From Alistipes sp. (GTDB taxonomy: Bacteria > Bacteroidota > Bacteroidia > Bacteroidales > Rikenellaceae), in contig JAJQCA010000056.1 in NCBI GenBank assembly GCA_021202985.1, positions 1 through 41,202 on the forward strand: a DNA stretch of 41,202 nt. The letters run 5' to 3'. The notes beneath the pieces are model-generated. The model was not told where the DNA came from, did not search any database, and saw only the letters and a list, made by a program, of their open reading frames with translations. This document shows, piece by piece, positions 35,081-41,202 of this stretch. Every line of letters starts with the position of its first letter. Positions within the stretch are counted from its first letter, which is position 1. The position numbers were made by a program, and so were the translations under genes.

Positions 35081-35088
35081 TAATTTTG
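35081..35088 (+). promoter_or_regulatory. -7 element of the zinc metalloprotease gene
   Basis: TAATTTTG, exact TAnnTTTG match, 75 bases before the ATG. It shares the spacer with the divergent prolyl oligopeptidase promoter. Confidence 0.5.
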
Positions 35089-35163
35089 CAATGACAGCCA
35101 GGACGTTCCACTAACCGTCCCCCGTCTTATAATTTGAATTAATACAAACCCAAAACCGGATAT

Positions 35164-37842
35164 ATGAAATCACCGTTAATCAAATTACTGATCGTTACCC
35201 TGCTCACGGCGGGTATCGCCGGCAGCGCCTCGGCGGACCCCGGCCTTTTCGGCAGGAAAAAGAAAAAAGAGGCCGCAGCCGCCGCGGCCGCCGAATCCGC
35301 GAGGCCCAAAAGGAAAACCGCATACGAGAAAATAGTAGAAGGCGAGGGCGTTATAGCCAGCAAGAGCGACTTTATATCGACATACATTCAGGGCGGCAAG
35401 CTCTATTTCGAAATTCCGACCCGTTTCCTGGGCCGCGAAATGCTGCTGGGAACACTCACCAGCCAGACCTCTTCTCCCGGGTACCCGGATCAGGGTAATT
35501 TCACCGAGGAACCGTTCCAGGTGATGTTCGTCCTGAGGGACAGCACCGTTTACCTCGAAAAGAAAAACACTTCGCAGATACGCTACCCGGAAGGCGAGAG
35601 CTATGCCCGGGCCACGGAGAGGAATTTCCTGAACGAGATTTTCCGTAAATTCAAAGTAGAGGCCTACAACGCCGACAGCAGCGCGGTGCTTATCAACGTC
35701 TCCGACCTGTTCCTCAAGGACGTGAAGGAGCTTTCGCCGTGGGGCAAGCCAGCCACAAGCGGTACGATTTACGACGCAAAACTCAACGATGCGAATACCA
35801 CCCTGCTCGGCACGAAGACCTTCGACGACAACCTGATGGTCGAGACCGATATGTCGTACACGGTGTCGCGCCGTTATAAATCGTCTTCCGGTACGGTGGA
35901 TTTGGGTACGTCCGATTACCGTCATATAGTTAAGCGCTCCATCAAACTGCTGCCCGAGGATAAGATGCACCCCCGCCAGTCCGACCGCCGTATAGGGATT
36001 TTCCTTATCCCGGGCAAGAGGATGGTGAGCGGAGAGAAGGATTTTATGGAGTTCTATTCGCTTGCTACCCGCTGGCGCGTTGAGCCGAGCGACACAGCCG
36101 CATGGTTGCGCGGGGAGCTGGTGGAGCCGGTAAAACAAATAGTCTGGTACGTGGACGACGCGTTTCCCGAAGAGTGGCGCGAGCCGATACACAACGGCGT
36201 GCTGCGCTGGAACAAAGCCTTCGAGCAGATAGGTTTCAAGGACGTAATGGTGGTCCGCGACTTCCCGCAGGACGACCCGGAGTTCGACCCCGACAACCTT
36301 AAATATTCCTGTATCCGTTATATCCCCTCCACGATAGGGAACGCCTACGGCCCATCGTGGTGCGGCCAGGACACCGGCGAAATCCTCAATGCCAGCGTGG
36401 TCGTTTACAGCGATATATCGAACCTTAACTACAACTGGAGGGTTGTCCAGACCGGGCAGGCCGACCCGTCGGTGAGGGCCGGGAAGCTGCCCAAGGAGGT
36501 GTTCGACCAGTCGCTCGAGTACGTGATAGCCCATGAAATAGGCCATACGCTCGGTTTTATGCACAATATGTCGGCATCGTCCGCCTATCCGGTCGACTCG
36601 CTTCGCAGCCCGACCTTTACGGCCGAATACGGCACCACACCCTCCATTATGGACTATGCCCGTTTCAACTATGTGGCCCAGCCGGGCGACGGCGTTACCC
36701 AGTTCGGCCCGCCGGAGCTCGGAGTCTACGACTACCATACCGTTCGCTGGCTCTATGAACCTATCATAGGCAAAACCGAGAAAGAAGAGAAGGCCATTCT
36801 CGAAGGTTGGCTCGACGAGAAGGAAGGCGACCCGGTTTACCATTACGGCGTCCAGCAGATATCGTCTTACTACGATCCGCGATCCCTGAGCGAGGACCTC
36901 GGCGACGACCCCATCCGCGCTTCCGATTACGGGATTGCCAACCTCAAGTACATCCTGCCCCAGCTTCACACATGGATAGACAACGATCCCAACAACTTGC
37001 AAAAGAACATGGTTTACGAATGGGTCCAGAGGCAGTATATGGGTTATCTCGACAACGTGTTCATGCTGGTGGGCGGGATAAAGATAAACAACGTGAAGGA
37101 CGGCCCGGGCGTGACCCGGTTCGAACCCATTGACAAGGCCCGCCAGAAAGAAGCCATGACATGGCTGGTGGACCAGTTGCGAGACGTGAGCTGGATTAAC
37201 GACACTCCGATAAGGTATAATTACGCCCTGTCGGTAGACCCGTCGATGTCGGTGCTCCGCTGGATGATGAACAATAAATTTATGAGCAGCGCCTATATCG
37301 GAAAAGTGGTGCTCAGTTCACACATATCGGACGACCCGTATACCATACGAGAATACGCCGACGACCTTTATTCCCTCATTTTCAGCAATACCATCCGGGG
37401 CCGTAAACTCACGGAAGGGGATAAGTTCATGCAGCGGCAGTTGGTGGAACGCGTTAAGGCGCAGGTTAAACCGCAGGTGCGCGGCTTCGCAGGTTTCGGG
37501 CCCGAGACGGAAATTACGCTTGAACAGTTGCGGGAACTGGTGTCCGAAGAGGAGTACGAAATGGTAATGCAGGAGGTGCACGGTCCGGGCCACATCCACC
37601 TGCACGACCACAACCACCAATGGTGCTCGTCGCCTGTTTGTTTCGGTAACGACACCCCGGGGAGGTTGTCCGCGTACGGCTACCAGTCGCAGGTAAACGT
37701 GGACACCATCAACGAATGGAACGCCCTGCTGGTAGGTATGGCGCCGCAACTGGAGACACTGCTCCGGTCGCGCGTGAATACCGCCCACCCGGACGACCGC
37801 GCCCACTACCGGATGCTGCTGAATATGATTCAGAAAGATTAA
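35164..37842 (+). CDS. Secreted zinc-dependent metalloprotease (DUF5117/DUF4953 type)
   Basis: 892 residues. A Sec signal ends near SASA-DPG (about 24). A Lys/Ala-rich patch with a run of seven Ala follows (about 30-50). The middle matches the Bacteroidota DUF5117 region, and the zinc site is HEIGHTLGFMHN (H457, E458, H461, H467), an extended HExxHxxGxxH metzincin-like motif, with MDYAR about 55 residues later, probably the Met-turn. The C-terminal part (about 640-892) is the DUF4953-like tail, including a His-rich HIHLHDHNHQW. It probably degrades proteins in the periplasm or outside the cell. It is followed by a strong terminator. Confidence 0.93.
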   Translation: MKSPLIKLLIVTLLTAGIAGSASADPGLFGRKKKKEAAAAAAAESARPKRKTAYEKIVEGEGVIASKSDFISTYIQGGKLYFEIPTRFLGREMLLGTLTSQTSSPGYPDQGNFTEEPFQVMFVLRDSTVYLEKKNTSQIRYPEGESYARATERNFLNEIFRKFKVEAYNADSSAVLINVSDLFLKDVKELSPWGKPATSGTIYDAKLNDANTTLLGTKTFDDNLMVETDMSYTVSRRYKSSSGTVDLGTSDYRHIVKRSIKLLPEDKMHPRQSDRRIGIFLIPGKRMVSGEKDFMEFYSLATRWRVEPSDTAAWLRGELVEPVKQIVWYVDDAFPEEWREPIHNGVLRWNKAFEQIGFKDVMVVRDFPQDDPEFDPDNLKYSCIRYIPSTIGNAYGPSWCGQDTGEILNASVVVYSDISNLNYNWRVVQTGQADPSVRAGKLPKEVFDQSLEYVIAHEIGHTLGFMHNMSASSAYPVDSLRSPTFTAEYGTTPSIMDYARFNYVAQPGDGVTQFGPPELGVYDYHTVRWLYEPIIGKTEKEEKAILEGWLDEKEGDPVYHYGVQQISSYYDPRSLSEDLGDDPIRASDYGIANLKYILPQLHTWIDNDPNNLQKNMVYEWVQRQYMGYLDNVFMLVGGIKINNVKDGPGVTRFEPIDKARQKEAMTWLVDQLRDVSWINDTPIRYNYALSVDPSMSVLRWMMNNKFMSSAYIGKVVLSSHISDDPYTIREYADDLYSLIFSNTIRGRKLTEGDKFMQRQLVERVKAQVKPQVRGFAGFGPETEITLEQLRELVSEEEYEMVMQEVHGPGHIHLHDHNHQWCSSPVCFGNDTPGRLSAYGYQSQVNVDTINEWNALLVGMAPQLETLLRSRVNTAHPDDRAHYRMLLNMIQKD

Positions 37843-37910
37843 ATTCTCACGATTCTGCCCTGCCCGTTTTACACGTCGGGCAGTTGTTCCTGCCGCAGGG
37901 CACGTTTTGC

Positions 37911-37946
37911 CACCCCGGAAGCCGTCACGGTTTCCGGGGTGTTTTT
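37911..37946 (+). terminator. Rho-independent terminator of the metalloprotease
   Basis: Stem CACCCCGGAA (37911-37920) with TTCCGGGGTG (37932-37941), an 11-base loop, then TTTTT (37942-37946). It starts 68 bases after the stop codon. Confidence 0.88.
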
Positions 37947-37999
37947 ATGGCGCAGCGTTACTTTGGCGGAATGTCCTTCCGGGTCCGGGAACAATTTTG

Positions 38000-38007
38000 T
38001 AAATTTG
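38000..38007 (+). promoter_or_regulatory. -7 element of dapD
   Basis: TAAATTTG, exact TAnnTTTG match, 25 bases before the ATG. Confidence 0.55.
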
Positions 38008-38032
38008 AAACTTTAAAACCAAAAATAAGGCT

Positions 38033-38854
38033 ATGGAATTCCAACGACTCAAAACCGGGATTGAAAAGATATGGGACGACCGGGACCTGCTCAGGCTCGA
38101 AGAGTCCAAAGACACCGTCCGCGAAGTTATCGAACTGCTCGACAAGGGCCGCCTCCGCACGGCCGAACCCGCGGGGGACGGTTGGCAGGTGAACGAATGG
38201 GTGAAAAAGGCCGTCCTACTCTATTTCCCGATTCAGCAGATGAAGACCATGAACGCGGGGCCGCTCGAGTTCTACGACAAGATGGATCTGAAATCTGGCT
38301 ACGAGAAACTCGGTGTAAGGGTGGTCCCGCACGGAGTGGCCCGTTACGGTGCATATATTTCGCCGGGAGTGGTGATGATGCCCTCTTATGTCAATATCGG
38401 AGCGTATGTCGACGAGGGAACCATGGTGGATACCTGGGCCACCGTGGGTTCGTGCGCGCAAATAGGCAGGCACGTCCACCTCAGTGGCGGCGTCGGCATC
38501 GGCGGGGTGCTCGAACCGGTACAGGCGGCACCGGTAATCATAGAGGATAACTGTTTCCTCGGCTCGCGTAGTATCGTGGTCGAGGGAGCCAGGATTTGCA
38601 GCGAAGCCGTACTCGGGGCCAATGTGGTAATCACAGGCTCCACTAAGATTATCGACGTCTCGGGCGAAGAACCGGTGGAATACAAAGGCTATGTCCCTCC
38701 CAGATGCGTAGTGATACCGGGGACACACCAAAAGAAATTCCCCGCCGGCGAGTACGGCGTGCCCTGTGCGCTGATAATCGGGCGCCGCAAGGAGTCGACC
38801 GACACCAAGACCTCGTTGAACGACGCGCTGAGGGACTTCAACGTGCCGGTTTAG
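38033..38854 (+). CDS. dapD: 2,3,4,5-tetrahydropyridine-2,6-dicarboxylate N-succinyltransferase
   Basis: Lysine and diaminopimelate biosynthesis: succinylates tetrahydrodipicolinate using succinyl-CoA. 273 residues, standard length. An N-terminal helical domain (about 1-100) precedes a left-handed beta-helix of hexapeptide repeats (about 105-235) with the signature GAYVDEGTMVDTWATVGSCA and HLSGGVGIGGVLEP, and a C-terminal GRRKESTDTKTSLNDALR. It implies the succinylase route to diaminopimelate for cell-wall peptidoglycan. A single gene with its own promoter. Confidence 0.97.
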   Translation: MEFQRLKTGIEKIWDDRDLLRLEESKDTVREVIELLDKGRLRTAEPAGDGWQVNEWVKKAVLLYFPIQQMKTMNAGPLEFYDKMDLKSGYEKLGVRVVPHGVARYGAYISPGVVMMPSYVNIGAYVDEGTMVDTWATVGSCAQIGRHVHLSGGVGIGGVLEPVQAAPVIIEDNCFLGSRSIVVEGARICSEAVLGANVVITGSTKIIDVSGEEPVEYKGYVPPRCVVIPGTHQKKFPAGEYGVPCALIIGRRKESTDTKTSLNDALRDFNVPV

Positions 38855-38996
38855 CTCCCGTAGCCACGGAAACGTCAGAGTGCAGTTTGGCCTCTCGGGC
38901 CGCAAATATGATGCGATAAGGCTCAACATCGTCACCGGACGGTATGATTATCCGTACGGAGATTCGGAAAGCCGTTTTTTGGCTCCCGGTGGCACT

Positions 38997-39122
38997 GGTC
39001 CTCCGGTCTTTGGTCCTCCGGATGAGGTGGGAGGTATTGGGAACAGGAACAAAATTTATCACGGTCCTTCGGTCCTTCGGATGAGGTGGGACGTATGGGA
39101 ACAGGAAGAAAGTTTATCATGG
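38997..39122. repeat. 59-bp imperfect tandem duplication
   Basis: GATGAGGTGGGAGGTATTGG begins at 39021 and GATGAGGTGGGACGTATGGG at 39080. Both are preceded by GGTCC(T/C)TTCGG-like repeats and followed by GAACAGGAA(C/G)AAA(A/G)TTTATCA. The 38855-39208 spacer otherwise contains no gene; short minus-strand frames starting MINF(V/L)PVP are just the two copies translated. Confidence 0.85.
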
Positions 39123-39208
39123 CCCCTTTAAACTATACGGGAAAGGGGTGTCTTGGAGGTTTGCGGCTTGTATTTTCGTATCGGAAAATTCTTAGATAAA
39201 GCAATCTG

Positions 39209-39973
39209 ATGGAAGATTTTATCATCCCCGCGGGGGAGCTGGAATATCGTGTCCACTATTTTGCCGAGTTGGTCTCGACCAATGACCATGCGTCTTCGGC
39301 TGAGTACGGTGAAGGTGATATCGTCGTGGCCGGAAGCCAGACGCGGGGTAGGGGACAACGGGGAAATTTCTGGCATAGCGCACCGGGGCGTAACCTCACC
39401 TTCAGCCTTGTGGTTGAGCCGCGGTTCCTGCCGGCCTGCGAACAGTTCCTGTTATCGGAGACCGTGTCGCTGGCCGTGGTGGATACCTTGCGCCGGTGCG
39501 GTATCGAATCGACCGTCAAATGGCCCAACGATATATATGTGGGGGATAAAAAAATCGCGGGCATACTCATAGAGAACGATATCTGCGGTACAGTCCTCTC
39601 CCGGAGCGTGATAGGTATCGGCCTTAACGTCAACGATATAGACTTTCCCGGGCACCTGCCTAATCCCGTCTCAATGGCCGGTATATCCGGCCGTGACGAC
39701 TGGGACCTTCCCGGTATACTTTCGGCTTTCGTCCGCGATTTCGACACCCGTTACTACCAGCTTTCAACCTGCTGTACGGACAGAATAACCACTGACTACG
39801 ACGCCCTCATTTACCGCAAAAACATTCCTTCCCGCTTCCGCCGTCCGGACGGCGAAGTGTTCCGCGCAACCATCCGCCGCGTCGAACCGACCGGGATGCT
39901 CATTCTAGAAAAGGACAACGGGAAAGAAGAAGGATTTCTATTTAAGGAGGTGGAGCTAATTATAGCTTTGTGA
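39209..39973 (+). CDS. birA: Biotin-[acetyl-CoA-carboxylase] ligase
   Basis: Attaches biotin to carboxylase carrier proteins via biotinyl-AMP. 254 residues; catalytic and C-terminal domains only, with no N-terminal helix-turn-helix, so not a DNA-binding repressor. Motifs: STNDHA (biotin-binding start), GRGQRGNFW (47-55), and KWPNDIYVGDKKIAGILIE (104-122). A weak TATTTTCG (39171-39178) may be its -7 element. It is followed at once by a terminator shared with the convergent gene. Confidence 0.96.
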   Translation: MEDFIIPAGELEYRVHYFAELVSTNDHASSAEYGEGDIVVAGSQTRGRGQRGNFWHSAPGRNLTFSLVVEPRFLPACEQFLLSETVSLAVVDTLRRCGIESTVKWPNDIYVGDKKIAGILIENDICGTVLSRSVIGIGLNVNDIDFPGHLPNPVSMAGISGRDDWDLPGILSAFVRDFDTRYYQLSTCCTDRITTDYDALIYRKNIPSRFRRPDGEVFRATIRRVEPTGMLILEKDNGKEEGFLFKEVELIIAL

Positions 39974-39978
39974 AAAAG

Positions 39979-40006
39979 AAAGTCCGGAGGAATACTCCGG
40001 ACTTTT
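39979..40006. terminator. Bidirectional terminator between birA and the low-GC gene
   Basis: 11-bp stem AAAGTCCGGAG/CTCCGGACTTT (39979-39989, 39995-40005) with a 5-base loop. It is followed by TTTTAAAT on the plus strand and by TTTCTTTTT on the minus strand. It lies 6 bases after the birA stop and 4 bases before the minus-strand gene's stop. Confidence 0.92.
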
Positions 40007-40009
40007 AAA

Positions 40010-41202
40010 TTAGCGATCTAATCGTAGCAAAGGCATATAAATATCTTCGGTACTCATACTTGAAGTTGTGAATTCAAGATCGTAATCGATAGCGCGAGAA
40101 TGCAATACTGCTAAACCAGTTTCTTTATGGACGAGCCAGAAACTTACATGCATTTGAGGTTTAGGTGAGAGGCTTCCTGAGATACCTTCAGTCCGATAAT
40201 AGGCTAAGTTACCGCCATCCTCGCTGATTTCCGCATAAAATATTTTAGGCTGGTAGTTTTCTAATGGTATGGAAACTTCATAAATACGAGAGTCTTCAAA
40301 AAATATACCGCACGAAAAGTCATAAATTTCATACTGCTTTTCGATTGCGGGATTCAATTTAATTTTGATTCCCTCATTTATCCTTATAAGATTGTCTGTA
40401 TATATTTCTTGATATTTTGTCTTATTGATTCTATAAATATAAGTATAACGGGTTCGATGGTAATATAGTATGGGTACTTCTTCAAGATACCAAACCCCGA
40501 ATTTGGTATCAATATCCGGATATTGTCCGTCCAACGGAGCTGATGCTCCGGGAATGTTGAAGTATTTAGCCACCGGATTAAATTGTTTTGTTATTGTGCC
40601 GGACAATGAGACTTCAGCCGAAAGTTTAGAACTGAAATTAGAAACGAATCCCTCGAGCTGAGGTTGTGGTTTCGACATTATTCCACCAATAATTGCAGAG
40701 AGCGCTTTAGCACCCATTTCGATCGCAGGCAATGCGGCTATTGCACGGGTTTTATTTTCGGAGGAATTATCTTTTTTGAAAAATGCATCGAGGAATTTTT
40801 TATCTGTAACAACCTTACCAAAATCGAGTGCCGTCTTTCCGACATTAAATTTATTTCCGGGAGAGGAATATTGGGCTTCACTTACCATAGTTCCCTCTAT
40901 TTGGTCGTTAATGAAACCGGAAGCGTTCAGGTTTGAGATTTGTGTTGAATATAAAAGTAAATTAGCATAGGTATTGGATGGGTAATTATAATAATATGAA
41001 AGGTCGAATTCGGCAACCGACCACCTGTCAGGACCGAAACCGTTTAGCGAATGCTGGTATATCGCAGGTGCTATTACATAATTTTTATTAGGTGTATATA
41101 TCTTATCGGTAGTTGCGGACGTAGACCAAGGTATGTTATTATTAATAAGATTTAAGGAGTTTTGACTAAAGCCGAGTGCAAAAAATAAATTATCTCCATA
41201 AT
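40010..41202 (-). CDS. Partial low-GC gene of unknown function, open to the window edge
   Basis: The minus-strand frame ending at 40010 has an ATG at 40888, but it stays open with no stop from there to base 41202. Translating it gives ...NLFFALGFSQNSLNLINNN and later NLNASGFINDQIEGT before MVSEAQYSSP, so the ATG at 40888 is most likely internal and the true start lies outside the window. At least 397 codons are visible. No family recognised. The C-terminal half is rich in Tyr and beta-prone segments (VWYLEEVPILYYHRTRYTYI), and a hydrophobic ALPAIEMGAKALSAIIGGIM segment could be a membrane or structural helix. Base composition is clearly AT-richer than the neighbouring birA and dapD, suggesting acquired DNA. 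Confidence 0.75.
   Translation of the reverse strand, partial: YGDNLFFALGFSQNSLNLINNNIPWSTSATTDKIYTPNKNYVIAPAIYQHSLNGFGPDRWSVAEFDLSYYYNYPSNTYANLLLYSTQISNLNASGFINDQIEGTMVSEAQYSSPGNKFNVGKTALDFGKVVTDKKFLDAFFKKDNSSENKTRAIAALPAIEMGAKALSAIIGGIMSKPQPQLEGFVSNFSSKLSAEVSLSGTITKQFNPVAKYFNIPGASAPLDGQYPDIDTKFGVWYLEEVPILYYHRTRYTYIYRINKTKYQEIYTDNLIRINEGIKIKLNPAIEKQYEIYDFSCGIFFEDSRIYEVSIPLENYQPKIFYAEISEDGGNLAYYRTEGISGSLSPKPQMHVSFWLVHKETGLAVLHSRAIDYDLEFTTSSMSTEDIYMPLLRLDR

Noticed and set aside
35185-37002. A 605-codon open frame on the minus strand
   Set aside because: It is opposite the zinc metalloprotease, which has a HExxHxxGxxH motif; the antisense product shows none.
38932-39120. Small minus-strand peptides starting MINFLPVP/MINFVPVP
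   Set aside because: They are the two copies of the 59-bp duplication translated; no ribosome-binding site or conservation can be shown.
40010-40888. Complete 292-residue gene starting at the ATG at 40888
   Set aside because: The frame is open for another 314 bases upstream with plausible protein sequence, so the gene is probably truncated by the window edge.

Overview
This 41.2-kb window looks like chromosomal DNA of a Bacteroidota member, most likely order Bacteroidales. The fairly high GC, the gene content and the protein style fit an Alistipes/Rikenellaceae-like genome; that rank is an inference. The main sequence evidence is the repeated promoter element TAnnTTTG (with TTG/TTTG about 19-20 bases upstream in the best cases), which is the -7/-33 signature of Bacteroidota sigma factors. 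Further support comes from a GldH-type lipoprotein next to a PSP1/RicT-type protein, phoH next to purC, SGC/VGC-type lipoproteins and a DUF5117/DUF4953-type metalloprotease. No rRNA, phage, insertion sequence or CRISPR array was found. The content is mainly housekeeping, with repeat-rich spacers and a few unusual proteins.

Layout. 1-5164: a 14-bp tandem repeat at the edge, a methionine sulfoxide reductase fusion (msrBA, -), an S41-like peptidase (+), der (-), a lipoprotein (+) and a flavin reductase (+). 5165-5790 is a spacer carrying a ~111-bp tandem repeat. 5791-15045 is a long leftward run: ychF, WG-repeat lipoprotein, gltX, outer-membrane beta-barrel protein, phoH, purC, pepD and a lipid kinase, broken by a REP-like inverted repeat and by a CA/TG-rich spacer. 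15214-17097: an AT-richer lipoprotein (+) facing a NYN nuclease-like protein with a C-terminal cold-shock-like domain (-).

17397-24456 is a rightward cluster: a low-complexity protein with a conserved C-terminus, rsmI, a DUF389 membrane protein, an inositol-monophosphatase family enzyme, an LpxL-type acyltransferase with a ~245-residue repetitive tail, and a GT2 glycosyltransferase. The last three are tightly packed and suggest an envelope lipid/glycan function. 24650-32425 runs leftward: a GNAT acetyltransferase broken by a one-base frameshift, tRNA-Gln, an alpha/beta hydrolase, trmB-gldH-ricT, a MATE transporter and an aspartokinase. 32731-37842: a secreted prolyl oligopeptidase (-) divergent from a large secreted zinc metalloprotease (+). 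38033-41202: dapD (+), a spacer with a 59-bp duplication, birA (+), and a low-GC reading frame on the minus strand that stays open to the window edge.

Most interesting points: the repetitive tail on the acyltransferase and the similar low-complexity region in a neighbouring gene of the same cluster; the frameshifted GNAT gene with an exact one-base correction; the two REP/MITE-like repeat loci; the GU-rich intercistronic spacer; the NYN plus cold-shock architecture; and the low-GC open frame at the right edge. I found no clear new defence or mobile system.
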